Shown here piece after piece: positions 1-6,920 of a stretch of DNA of 10,986 nt. Position numbers and translations under genes: made by a program. Source of the stretch: Verrucomicrobiota bacterium (GTDB taxonomy: Bacteria; Verrucomicrobiota; Verrucomicrobiia; Opitutales; Opitutaceae); contig RFJS01000213.1 in NCBI GenBank assembly GCA_003694825.1, positions 1-10,986 on the forward strand, written 5' to 3'. The number at the start of each line of letters is the position of its first letter. The first letter of the stretch is position 1. The notes beneath the pieces are model-generated. The model was given only the letters and a program-made list of their open reading frames with translations, ran no database searches and was not told the DNA's origin.

Positions 1-546
1 ACCCGCGACACCGGCACCGGGCTCGGCCTCTCCGTCGTCCACGGAATCATCGAACAGCATGGCGGCATGATTCGCGTGCGCAGCACTCCGGGCCGGGGAA
101 CGACCTTCGAGGTGTTCCTTCCCGAGCTCGCCAGCGAAACCCGTGCCGCGCCGCCGCGTTCCTCTGCATCCGATGACGGCCGCGAACAAACGCTTCTCGT
201 CGCCGAGGACGATGCCGCCGTGCGCGCATTGCTGCGCCGCATCCTCTCCCGCGCCGGCTACCGCCTGATCCTCGCCTCCAACGGCCAGGAGGCCGTCGAG
301 CTCTTCTCCGCCCACCGCGATGACATCGATGCCGCCGTATTCGATGTCATGATGCCGACCCTCAAGGGGCACGAGGCCCTCATGCGCATCCGGCAAACCC
401 GTCCGGACCTGCCAGCCGTCCTGTTTTCCGGATACATGAAGGCCCTTGCGCTCAAGCCCGGGGAACTCGGCCCGCACACGCTGCTGCTCCGCAAACCGTT
501 CAAGACCGAGGAATTCCTCGCCGCCATCGCCCGCCTCGTATCCTGA
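1..546 (+). CDS. Hybrid sensor histidine kinase, C-terminal part (partial at 5' end)
   Basis: The reading frame is open from the first base and stops with TGA at 544-546, so the gene begins outside the window. The first codons read GTGLGLSVVHGIIEQHGG, the G2 box of a histidine kinase ATP-binding (HATPase_c) domain, followed by the usual closing strand ending in FEVFLPE. A short linker of about 25 residues leads into a receiver domain: acidic pair in VAEDD (codons 69-71 of the window), phospho-acceptor Asp in VFDVMMP (codon 115, bases 343-345), the Ser of the LFSGY switch, and the conserved Lys of LRKPF (codon 165). All receiver residues are present, so phosphotransfer from the kinase core (outside the window) to this Asp is expected. 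The sensor input, the phospho-acceptor His and any downstream partner are not visible. The gene converges with rnd, with 45 bp between stops. Confidence 0.93.
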   Translation, partial: TRDTGTGLGLSVVHGIIEQHGGMIRVRSTPGRGTTFEVFLPELASETRAAPPRSSASDDGREQTLLVAEDDAAVRALLRRILSRAGYRLILASNGQEAVELFSAHRDDIDAAVFDVMMPTLKGHEALMRIRQTRPDLPAVLFSGYMKALALKPGELGPHTLLLRKPFKTEEFLAAIARLVS

Positions 547-591
547 CAACGGCCACAAGGCCCGCCACCGACCGCCGGGCGGCGGCAGCGC

Positions 592-1743
592 TCATCGAGG
601 CGCCGAAGAGGATGGCTCCGTGTTTCGACCGTTGCGAAACAGCTTGCCCGCCAACACCGGCTCCAGCAGCCCCACCTGCCATGGCAGCAACACCTCGGCC
701 GCCGCATCCGGTTCGCGGGCGATCTGGGCAATCTGGGCACGGGTCGCAATCAAGGTCGGATCGATCCCGAGCTTCTCAGCCTCGCGATCGCGATGATCCT
801 TGAGCGCGTCCTGGCGGGAGAGTTCTCGTGCATTCAGCGGCGCCGGGCGCACCGAACGCTTCTCGCGTTTCGGCAAAGACGCGGGATCGCGCTTCGCGCC
901 GCGCTCGAGCGCCTGCAACAATCCGCGCGCCCGCCCACGCTTCAGTCCGCGGGGCAGCGCCTCGTAGGCATCCCGCCAGTTGCCCTCGGCCACAGCCAGG
1001 CAAAGAGCCTTCAAATAGTCATTGGTCATGACCTTGAAGGGCGGCCGGTCCAGCCGCCTCGCCTCCGCATCCCGCCAGTGCCAGAGCTCATAAAGCGCCG
1101 CCACCGCCCGGGGCGGCCAGTCGCGCGACGGTCCGATCCGCCAGGCAAACGGATCCGCATCCGGGAAACCACCTGCCGCCACCTCGATCTGCAGCTGACA
1201 CCGTTGCCGGTGCCATTCGCTGCGCCCGAGCCGTTCCAGCTCCGCCGCCATCGCTTCGTGCAGCCGATGCAGGTGCTTCACGTCGCGCGCCGCATAATCG
1301 AGCATCTTTTTCGAGAGCGGCCGCTTCGACCAGTCACTCTTCTGGCTGTCCTTGGGATGATGGATACCGAGGATCTCATCGAGCAACGACGAGAGCCCGA
1401 TCCGGCTGCGCCCGAGCAACTGGGCCGCCAGCATGGTGTCAAAGACCTCGCGCGGCTTGAACCGCGAGTGCTCCCACAAAAGCCGCAGATCGAAATCACT
1501 CCCGTGCATGATCAGCAGCTTCGGCTCGAGAACGCGAAACAGCCCCGAAAGATCCAGCCCGGCCAACGGATCAATCAGGTAAATCTCGCCGCCGGCGGCG
1601 ATCTGCAACAGGCACACCCGCGTTGCGTAGTGATGCAGATTGTCTGCCTCCGTATCGAGCGCCACGACCTCGTGGGGCTCTAGAAATGCAGTGAGGGCAC
1701 TGACTCCGTCAGGACTGTCGACGTAGGTAAACTCTGACTCCAT
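592..1743 (-). CDS. rnd: Ribonuclease D
   Basis: A 3'-5' exoribonuclease of the DEDDy class, which in bacteria trims tRNA precursors and other stable RNAs. With the chosen start the protein has 383 residues, close to the usual 370-390. The three exonuclease motifs are intact: ALDTEAD (D30, E32), HGSDFDLRLL (D85) and YAARDVKHL (Y150, D154). The stretch GLSSLLDEILGIHHPKDSQK (116-135) and the WSKRPLS that follows are typical of RNase D. An HRDC helicase/RNase D C-terminal domain covers about residues 205-285, and a second helical tail with LGIDPTLIATR (325-335) follows, as in many bacterial RNase D proteins. The frame stays open up to an ATG at 1890, but the extra 49 residues are not family-like and overlap the divergent gene's leader. 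ATG 1743 fits the family; ATG 1764 is possible. No strong Shine-Dalgarno is seen (CAGG 3 bases before the ATG). Confidence 0.93.
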   Translation of the reverse strand: MESEFTYVDSPDGVSALTAFLEPHEVVALDTEADNLHHYATRVCLLQIAAGGEIYLIDPLAGLDLSGLFRVLEPKLLIMHGSDFDLRLLWEHSRFKPREVFDTMLAAQLLGRSRIGLSSLLDEILGIHHPKDSQKSDWSKRPLSKKMLDYAARDVKHLHRLHEAMAAELERLGRSEWHRQRCQLQIEVAAGGFPDADPFAWRIGPSRDWPPRAVAALYELWHWRDAEARRLDRPPFKVMTNDYLKALCLAVAEGNWRDAYEALPRGLKRGRARGLLQALERGAKRDPASLPKREKRSVRPAPLNARELSRQDALKDHRDREAEKLGIDPTLIATRAQIAQIAREPDAAAEVLLPWQVGLLEPVLAGKLFRNGRNTEPSSSAPR

Positions 1744-1901
1744 GAACCTGAAAAAAGACACCATGCAGGCACAAACGTTCTTCGCCACAGGAAAATCACA
1801 CACATCCCCTTCCTCCCAACCGGCTGCGGCCCGCCCCCTCCATGCCACCGGCACGTCCTGACTTGGCTTGTCCCGCAGTGCGCCCGACACTCCTGTTTGC
1901 G

Positions 1902-3314
1902 ATGACTCCTGCCCGTCTCCCCCTCCGCATCGTCTCCTGGCTGCTCCCCTTCATCGTCCTTGCCCCGGCACCACGCGTCCCCGCCGCCGTCCACCTCGGC
2001 AACGGCATCAAGATAGGTGAAGTCGACCAAACCTCCGCGATCATCTGGGTGCGCCTCACCGCCGCCGCCGAGCGCCGGCCCGACGGTCCATCGTTCGGCC
2101 CGCTCGACGACCATCTCCCCGCCGGCCGATCCATCGGCGAAATGCGCGACAGCCTCCCCGGCGTCCCCGGCAGCGTGCGCGTGCGCCTCCTGCCCCCCGA
2201 TGGCTCGTCCATTCTCACCCCGTGGCAACCAGTCGACCCCACCCGCGACCACACCGCGCGGATCCATCTGCGTGACCTGCGCCCCGCCACCCGCTACAGC
2301 CTCACCGTCGAAGGCCGTGCCCCCGGCGCCAACGCACCCGAGGCCAGCCTCGAGGGCAGCTTTGTCACCCTCGCCCCTCAGGACGCCGACGCGCCCGTCC
2401 GCTTCGCCGTCATCTCCTGCCACGACTTTCCCCGCCGCGACGACACCACCCGCGGCCATCGCATCTACCGCTCCATCGCCGACATCGCTCCCGCCTTCCT
2501 CATCCATACCGGCGACATCGTCTACTACGACAAACCCGCGCCCTATGCCCGCGACGCCACCCTCGCCCGCTACAAATGGAACCGCCTCTTCTCCCTCCCC
2601 TACGAGCGCGACTTCTACCGCAACCACGCCGCCTGGTTCATCAAAGACGATCACGACACCCTCCGTGACGACTGCTGGCCGGGTATGCGCTACGGCAACC
2701 TCACCTGGGAGGAGGGGCTCGCGATCTTTCGGGAGCAGGTCCCCGTCGGCCCATCTCCATTTCGCACCTTCCGCCACGGCCGCCACCTGCAGATCTGGCT
2801 CGTCGAGGGCCGCGAATACCGCAGTGCCAACGACACTCCAGACGGCCCCGACAAAACCATCTGGGGGCCGGCGCAAAAACAGTGGCTCTTCCGCAGCATG
2901 CGATCGTCCGATGCCACCTTCCGTATCCTCGTCAGCCCGACACCCCTCGTCGGCCCCGACCGCCCAAACAAAAGCGACAACCATGCCAATGCCGGCTTCA
3001 GGCACGAGGGCGCCGAAGTGCGCGCCTTCCTCGCCTCCCTCGGCAATGCCTTCGTCATCTGCGGCGACCGCCACTGGCAATACGCTTCGCGCGACACCGA
3101 CACCGGCCTGCGCGAATACGCCTGTGGCCCGGGCACCGACGCCCATGCCGGCGGTTTTTCGGAAGACTGGCGCACCCCCGCTCACCGTTTCCTGCGCATC
3201 GGTGGCGGCTTTCTCACCGTCGAAGTGACCACCGCGGACAATCAACCACGGATCATCTTTCGTCACCACGACGTCGCCGGCACGGTCGTCTTCGAAGACC
3301 GACCACAGGGCTGA
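1902..3314 (+). CDS. PhoD-like alkaline phosphatase / metallophosphatase, exported
   Basis: A 470-residue secreted metallophosphoesterase of the alkaline phosphatase D family, expected to release phosphate from organic phosphoesters in the periplasm or outside the cell. Residues 1-29 form a signal peptide: basic start MTPARLPLR, hydrophobic core IVSWLLPFIVL, cleavage near VPAA; no lipobox Cys. Residues 30-160 resemble the N-terminal beta-sandwich of PhoD proteins (GIKIGEVDQTSAIIWVRL, RPATRYSLTVEG). The catalytic domain starts at RFAVISCHDF (168-176) and carries metal-binding motifs HTGDIVYYD (202-210), IKDDHDTLRDDCW (247-259) and ICGDRHWQY (386-394). The close family is frequent in Planctomycetes and Verrucomicrobia, from memory. 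ATG 1902 is chosen over ATG 1842 because it places the signal peptide at the N terminus. The start lacks a clear ribosome site. Divergent from rnd with 158 bp between starts; no Pho box could be identified by eye. Substrate is not predictable from sequence. Confidence 0.85.
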   Translation: MTPARLPLRIVSWLLPFIVLAPAPRVPAAVHLGNGIKIGEVDQTSAIIWVRLTAAAERRPDGPSFGPLDDHLPAGRSIGEMRDSLPGVPGSVRVRLLPPDGSSILTPWQPVDPTRDHTARIHLRDLRPATRYSLTVEGRAPGANAPEASLEGSFVTLAPQDADAPVRFAVISCHDFPRRDDTTRGHRIYRSIADIAPAFLIHTGDIVYYDKPAPYARDATLARYKWNRLFSLPYERDFYRNHAAWFIKDDHDTLRDDCWPGMRYGNLTWEEGLAIFREQVPVGPSPFRTFRHGRHLQIWLVEGREYRSANDTPDGPDKTIWGPAQKQWLFRSMRSSDATFRILVSPTPLVGPDRPNKSDNHANAGFRHEGAEVRAFLASLGNAFVICGDRHWQYASRDTDTGLREYACGPGTDAHAGGFSEDWRTPAHRFLRIGGGFLTVEVTTADNQPRIIFRHHDVAGTVVFEDRPQG

Positions 3315-3324
3315 GCCCGACCCG

Positions 3325-3423
3325 GAGACCAGCATCAGCACTGAACAGACGCGGCAGGCCGCCGAAGAGCTCGCCCAGCTCGCCGTCGATCTGCAAGCCA
3401 TCGTGACCACCTTTCAGATACAC
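3325..3423 (+). pseudogene. Remnant of a methyl-accepting chemotaxis protein C-terminus
   Basis: Eleven bases after the PhoD-like stop, the frame starting at 3325 reads a short helix ending with the pattern seen at the end of chemoreceptor signalling domains: EQTR, then QAAEELAQLAVDLQAIV, then TTFQI (codons 3343-3420). In chemoreceptors the segment 'AAEEL..LA..L...V..F.' closes the cytoplasmic coiled coil. There is no ATG, GTG or TTG in frame between the last in-frame stop (near 3228, inside the phosphatase gene) and GTG 3403, and no HAMP, methylation or hairpin-tip sequence, so this cannot be a working receptor. After FQI the frame stays open to 3765 but becomes Pro/Arg-rich and runs into the convergent gene, as expected for non-coding GC-rich DNA. 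I read it as the 3' scar of a deleted receptor gene. The match is short, so chance resemblance is not fully excluded. Confidence 0.5.
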
Positions 3424-3580
3424 GACTCCGCAACCGAGACGTCCACCCCGATGCGCCGCCCTCCACCGTCCTCTCGCCCGGCACATGGACTCACCGCTCC
3501 CGAGACCGAAAGAAACGCCGCCGGCCCACGGCAGTCTCGGCATAACCCCGCCGCCGGGCCACGACTTCCTCCTCCTCAAC

Positions 3581-3603
3581 GGGCCGCCTTCCCGGGGCGG
3601 CCC
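3581..3603. terminator. GC-rich hairpin between convergent genes
   Basis: GGGCCGCC (3581-3588) pairs perfectly with GGCGGCCC (3596-3603) around a 7-base loop. It sits 8 bp from the stop of the deacetylase gene (minus strand) and about 270 bp after the PhoD-like stop (plus strand), where a shared terminator would be expected. There is no run of T on either side, so it is not a classical intrinsic terminator and its role is inferred from position. Confidence 0.4.
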
Positions 3604-3610
3604 CTTACTC

Positions 3611-4465
3611 CTATCCGTGCAGCCACCCTTCAAGGAAGGCGGCGATTAGCTCGGGAAGATCTTCGCTGTATCCACCTTCCAACAATGCGGCGGCCGGCAG
3701 ATCCGCCTCGTGCAGCCACGCCCCCAGCTCGAGAAAATCCTCCCGCTCCAGACACAGGCTCGTGAGAGGATCGCCTCGGTAGGCATCGAACCCCGCCGAC
3801 ACCAGCACCAGCTCGGGTGCAAAGGCAAGCAGGGCCTCCCAGGCGCGCCGCAACTCGGCGCGATGCTCCCGCGCCGGCGTCATCGGCAGCACCGGAAAGT
3901 TCAGACGATTCGCCACCGATGCCATCCCCGTCCCCGGATAACAGGGGTGCTGATGCACCGACGCGAACAGGATGCCCTCCCGGCCCTGAACGATCGCCTC
4001 AGTCCCGTTTCCATGATGTGCGTCAAAATCCCAGATCGCCACCCGGGCGACACCGTTCGCCCGCGCATGCAACGCCGCAATGGCCACATTGTTCAGGTAG
4101 CAAAACCCCATCGCCCGGTCTGCCGTGCAGTGATGCCCCGGCGGTCGCATCAGCGAAAAAACCGCCTGGCCCCGGCACGCCAGGTCCACCGCCTCCACCG
4201 CCGCGCCCGCACTCAGGCGCGCGAAACGCCCGATGCCCTCGTGCCAGGGGGTGTCGGCATCAAAAGGCTCCGGCTGGTCCAGCCGCGCGAGGTGTCCCTG
4301 CGCATGAGCCCGCAACAGCGCCTCATCCGTCGCCGGCTCGGCCCGGCGCCACTCCAGCCCTGCCAGTCGCCGAAGCCGGGCCGCACTACGCACCACCCGA
4401 CTGGGACGCTCCGGATGGCCGGGCTGAGCATAATTCGCGCTTTCTGGATGGTGGATAACGATCAT
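3611..4465 (-). CDS. Histone deacetylase family protein (AcuC/class II HDAC-like)
   Basis: A zinc-dependent amidohydrolase of the arginase/deacetylase fold, 284 residues. Bacterial members remove acetyl groups from lysines, from polyamines or from small amides; the substrate here cannot be told from sequence. Motifs in order: HPERP (17-21); MRPPGHH with the catalytic His pair H111-H112; GFCYLNNVAIAA (120-131); WDFDAHHGNGT with zinc ligands D148 and H150; SVHQHPCYPGTG (169-180); SAGFDAYRGDPL with the third zinc ligand D227; and LEGGY with the transition-state Tyr266. All catalytic residues are intact. The protein is slightly shorter than the usual ~300-310 residues, with a compact loop after NFPVLPM. 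The start ATG 4465 gives MIVIHHPESANY, a normal family start; GAGA lies about 9-12 bases upstream. Divergent from queC with 235 bp between starts. No acetoin or acetyl-CoA gene lies next to it, so the acuC name is not applied. Confidence 0.9.
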   Translation of the reverse strand: MIVIHHPESANYAQPGHPERPSRVVRSAARLRRLAGLEWRRAEPATDEALLRAHAQGHLARLDQPEPFDADTPWHEGIGRFARLSAGAAVEAVDLACRGQAVFSLMRPPGHHCTADRAMGFCYLNNVAIAALHARANGVARVAIWDFDAHHGNGTEAIVQGREGILFASVHQHPCYPGTGMASVANRLNFPVLPMTPAREHRAELRRAWEALLAFAPELVLVSAGFDAYRGDPLTSLCLEREDFLELGAWLHEADLPAAALLEGGYSEDLPELIAAFLEGWLHG

Positions 4466-4700
4466 CGGCAGCGTCTCGCCACGAACCAGTCAGATTGTGC
4501 CGGCGTCGCAAACGGAAAGAAGGTCGCTTTCGGCCATCGCCCAGACACACACGCCCCTCCGCGACCGACGCACGACGACCGGAGATTTTCGCCACCCACA
4601 CAATCCGTCCGCCTGCCCTACGTCCACCGTCGACGCCAGAGCACCCAGCGGAACGAAATCCGGATTGTCTCGCGCCCGGCCCGTCGCCTCAATCGCAGCC

Positions 4701-5411
4701 ATGCAGCCAGAAAAGCGTCGCGTCGTCGTCCTGTGCAGCGGAGGCATGGACTCCGTGGCTGTCCTGCACGACGCCCATGCGCGCGGCCACGAAATCGCTC
4801 TCGTTTTGAGCTTTCACTACGGCTCCAAACACAACGATCGCGAGCTGCCGTTCGCCAGACACCACGCCGGGCTCGTCGGCGCCCCGCACGAAGTTGTGCA
4901 TCTCGATTTCATCGACCGTCTCTTCGCTTCCGCCCTCCTGAAGTCCGGCGGCCCCATTCCTGACGGGCACTACGAGGAGGCCAACATGAAACAGACCGTC
5001 GTCCCCTTCCGCAACGGCATCATGCTCGCCATCGCCGCCGGCATCGCGGAGAGCCGCGACGCCTCCGCCGTCGTCATCGCCGCGCACTCCGGCGACCACG
5101 CCATCTACCCCGACTGCCGCGAACCCTTCATGGCTGCCATGGGCGAGGCCATCCGCCATGGCACCTATGCCGGCATCGAGCTGCTGCGCCCCTTCATCGA
5201 CATGGACAAGGCCGCCATCGCCGCCCGCGGGGCTGCGCTGGGTATCGACTTTTCGACCACATGGTCCTGTTACAAAGGCGGCGAGATCCACTGCGGCACC
5301 TGCGGAACCTGTGTCGAGCGTCGCGAAGCCTTTCTGCGCGCCGGCGTGCCCGATCCGACGCGCTACGCCTCCACCGCACCGCTGCCCTCCAGACCCGGGC
5401 CGGGCGCCTGA
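4701..5411 (+). CDS. queC: 7-cyano-7-deazaguanine synthase QueC
   Basis: An ATP-dependent enzyme that converts 7-carboxy-7-deazaguanine (CDG) and ammonia to preQ0, a precursor of queuosine in tRNA. The 236-residue protein is near the usual ~230. It shows the PP-loop ATP pyrophosphatase motif VVLCSGGMDS (9-18), SFHYGSKH (37-44), VPFRNGIML (101-109), HSGDHAIYPDCR (129-140), and the C-terminal zinc site with C190, C198, C201 and C204 in WSCYKGGEIHCGTCGTC. The frame is open upstream to 4497, but only ATG 4701 places the PP-loop about 10 residues from the N terminus as in the family; the extension is rich in Arg, Pro, Thr and Ser and not conserved-looking. No clear Shine-Dalgarno precedes 4701. 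The C-terminal tail LPSRPGPGA is low complexity. It is followed 17 bp later by queE, clearly one operon. Confidence 0.95.
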   Translation: MQPEKRRVVVLCSGGMDSVAVLHDAHARGHEIALVLSFHYGSKHNDRELPFARHHAGLVGAPHEVVHLDFIDRLFASALLKSGGPIPDGHYEEANMKQTVVPFRNGIMLAIAAGIAESRDASAVVIAAHSGDHAIYPDCREPFMAAMGEAIRHGTYAGIELLRPFIDMDKAAIAARGAALGIDFSTTWSCYKGGEIHCGTCGTCVERREAFLRAGVPDPTRYASTAPLPSRPGPGA

Positions 5412-5428
5412 GCCACCACCTCACGCTC

Positions 5429-6142
5429 GTGCGCATTGCCGAAATCTTTCACTCCATTCAGGGAGAGGGCGCGCTCACCGGTGTCCCATCCATCTTCATA
5501 CGCACAAGCGGCTGCAACCTTCGCTGCACCTGGTGTGACACGCCCTACGCATCGTGGACCCCCGAAGGTCCGGACATGGCGGTCGCCGACATTCTCGACG
5601 CCATCGCCGCCTATCCATCCCGGCACATCGTCCTCACCGGTGGCGAACCGATGATCGCCCGGGACATCCACATCCTTGCCGCCAGCCTGCGCGAGCGCGG
5701 CCTGCACATCACCATCGAAACCGCCGCCACCATCGCCCCCGCCGGCATCGCATGCGATCTCGCCTCGCTCAGCCCCAAGCTCGCCAATTCCACCCCCGCC
5801 GATGACGACCCGCGCGGAACCGGCTGGCAGCACCGCCACGAAGAGCGCCGCATCCAGCCGGCCATTATCGGAGCATGGATCCGGCATGCCATCGACCAGG
5901 GCGGCGACTACCAGCTCAAGTTCGTCGTCTCCAGCCGCGCCGACCTGGCCGAGATCGACGGGCTGCTCCGACAGATCCCGGAATCCGTCACCCCCGAGAA
6001 AGTCTTTCTCATGCCGGAAGGCACATCCATGACCGCACTACGCGAAAAGCAATCCTGGCTCGTCCCCGCGTGCCTCGAACGCGGCTTCCGCTATGCGCAC
6101 CGGCTCCACATCGAATTGTTCGGCGACACCCGCGGCACCTGA
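5429..6142 (+). CDS. queE: 7-carboxy-7-deazaguanine synthase QueE (radical SAM)
   Basis: A radical SAM enzyme that contracts the ring of 6-carboxytetrahydropterin to give CDG, the substrate of QueC encoded just upstream. The 237-residue protein starts IAEIFHSIQGEG (3-14), a hallmark of the family, followed by the [4Fe-4S] cluster motif CNLRCTWC (C29, C33, C36) in the usual CxxxCxxC spacing, LTGGEP (69-74) for SAM binding, LSPK (114-117), QLKFVV (162-167) and the closing RLHIELFGDTRGT (225-237). All are intact. GTG 5429 is chosen as the start because it lies two codons before the conserved IAEIF and no ATG or TTG occurs in frame between the queC stop and it. The longer frame from 5261 overlaps queC and is not family-like. 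Translation is probably coupled to queC. QueD, which makes the substrate, and QueF are not in the window. Confidence 0.95.
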   Translation: MRIAEIFHSIQGEGALTGVPSIFIRTSGCNLRCTWCDTPYASWTPEGPDMAVADILDAIAAYPSRHIVLTGGEPMIARDIHILAASLRERGLHITIETAATIAPAGIACDLASLSPKLANSTPADDDPRGTGWQHRHEERRIQPAIIGAWIRHAIDQGGDYQLKFVVSSRADLAEIDGLLRQIPESVTPEKVFLMPEGTSMTALREKQSWLVPACLERGFRYAHRLHIELFGDTRGT

Positions 6143-6212
6143 ATCCAACCTTGCCCCGAGCGGGGCCATCCCCGAAAATCACCGCGTCAATTCCAACCTT
6201 ATCTTGCTGCTT

Positions 6213-6815
6213 ATGAACTCTCGATTCCTCCCCCGCATCGCCGTCGGCGCGATGGGTGCCCTTCTCCTCGGCTCCAGTGTCACCACCGCCGACGATGTCA
6301 CTGATTCCATCGAAGAAGCCCTCGAGGCGTATAAGGACAAGGACTATGTCATGGCCACTCAGGCCCTCGAGACCGCGGTCCAGATGATCAAACAGAAGAA
6401 GGGCGAATCGCTCGCCGCGCTTCTGCCTGAACCGCCCGATGGGTGGGAAGCCGACGAAGCCGAATCCCAAGCCGCCGGGGCCGCCATGTTCGGCGGTGCC
6501 GTCACAGCTGAGCGTGTCTATCGAAAAGGCGAGGCCGAGGTTTCCGTGAAGTATGTCACCGACTCTCCGATGCTCCAGGGCATCATGATGATGCTGGGCA
6601 ACCCGATGTTCGCCAGCGCCAACGGCGGCAAGCTCATCCGGCTCAACAGCCAGCGCGCCATCCTCGAACACGACAAAGATGAACAGAGCGGCTCGCTGCA
6701 GTTCACCATCAACAACGTCCTGCTCGTTCAGATCGAGGGCGAAGGAGTCTCGGCCGACGATCTGAAGATATTTGGGGAGGCCGTTCCGGTCGACAAAGTC
6801 GCCGGCGTTCTCTGA
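6213..6815 (+). CDS. Conserved exported protein of unknown function
   Basis: A 200-residue protein with a predicted signal peptide: basic MNSRFLPR, hydrophobic IAVGAMGALLLGSS, and cleavage likely near VTTA-DD (residues 23-28). No lipobox Cys. The mature N-terminus (29-66) is a charged amphipathic helix pair containing EALEAYKDKDYVMATQALE, which resembles a single tetratricopeptide-like repeat. Then comes LLPEPPDGWEADEAE (70-84), a Gly/Ala-rich stretch, RVYRKGEAEVSVKYVTDSPM, a methionine-rich IMMMLGNPMF (124-133), and a C-terminal beta-rich part. From memory the 'LP..P.GW...EAE ... SPML....ML.NP' pattern occurs in uncharacterised periplasmic proteins of several phyla; I cannot name the family. 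ATG 6213 is chosen because it starts the signal peptide; the upstream extension to 6093 overlaps queE. It lies 70 bp after queE, so it may be read through or have its own promoter, and ends 29 bp before a strong terminator. Confidence 0.8.
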   Translation: MNSRFLPRIAVGAMGALLLGSSVTTADDVTDSIEEALEAYKDKDYVMATQALETAVQMIKQKKGESLAALLPEPPDGWEADEAESQAAGAAMFGGAVTAERVYRKGEAEVSVKYVTDSPMLQGIMMMLGNPMFASANGGKLIRLNSQRAILEHDKDEQSGSLQFTINNVLLVQIEGEGVSADDLKIFGEAVPVDKVAGVL

Positions 6816-6844
6816 ACGGCCGCCAGATCATCCACTCACTTTGC

Positions 6845-6881
6845 AAAAGAGGCCGGTGCCCCAAGGGCACCGGCCTCTTTT
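6845..6881. terminator. Bidirectional intrinsic terminator
   Basis: A 17-bp perfect stem with a 3-base CAA loop: AAAAGAGGCCGGTGCCC (6845-6861) pairs with the mirror half (6865-6881). The GC-rich core is flanked by four A on the left and four T on the right, so it gives a U-tract after the hairpin in both directions. It sits 29 bp after the exported-protein gene (plus) and 39 bp after the purB stop (minus), terminating both convergent units. Confidence 0.93.
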
Positions 6882-6920
6882 CTACCGTCGTGAACGGCGC
6901 TTGCCGAACCGACGCAATCA

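Noticed and set aside
572..585. Hairpin CCGCC-GGGC-GGCGG between the kinase and rnd stops
   Set aside because: Short stem, no T-run, and such matches are common by chance at this GC content.
793..1683. 296-codon open frame on the plus strand
   Set aside because: It is antisense to rnd, which has intact DEDDy motifs; composition is of shadow type.
1680..3410. 576-codon open frame on the minus strand, longer than the real gene opposite it
   Set aside because: It is antisense to the PhoD-like gene, whose motifs and signal peptide are clear. Its Val/Gly/Ala/Asp-rich composition is the mirror of GC-ended codons on the other strand.
4466..4700. Possible preQ1 riboswitch or small gene in the 235-bp gap before queC
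   Set aside because: I see no preQ1-I-like stem followed by its A-rich tail. Open frames crossing the gap on both strands run into the flanking genes and show no family features.
3710..4963. 417-codon open frame on the plus strand
   Set aside because: It is antisense to the deacetylase gene and then overlaps queC in another frame. Its Arg/Pro/His-rich composition is typical of a shadow frame.
6153..6166. Hairpin GCCCC-GAGC-GGGGC between queE and the exported-protein gene
   Set aside because: The stem is only 5 bp with no T-run after it. It is too weak to call a terminator.
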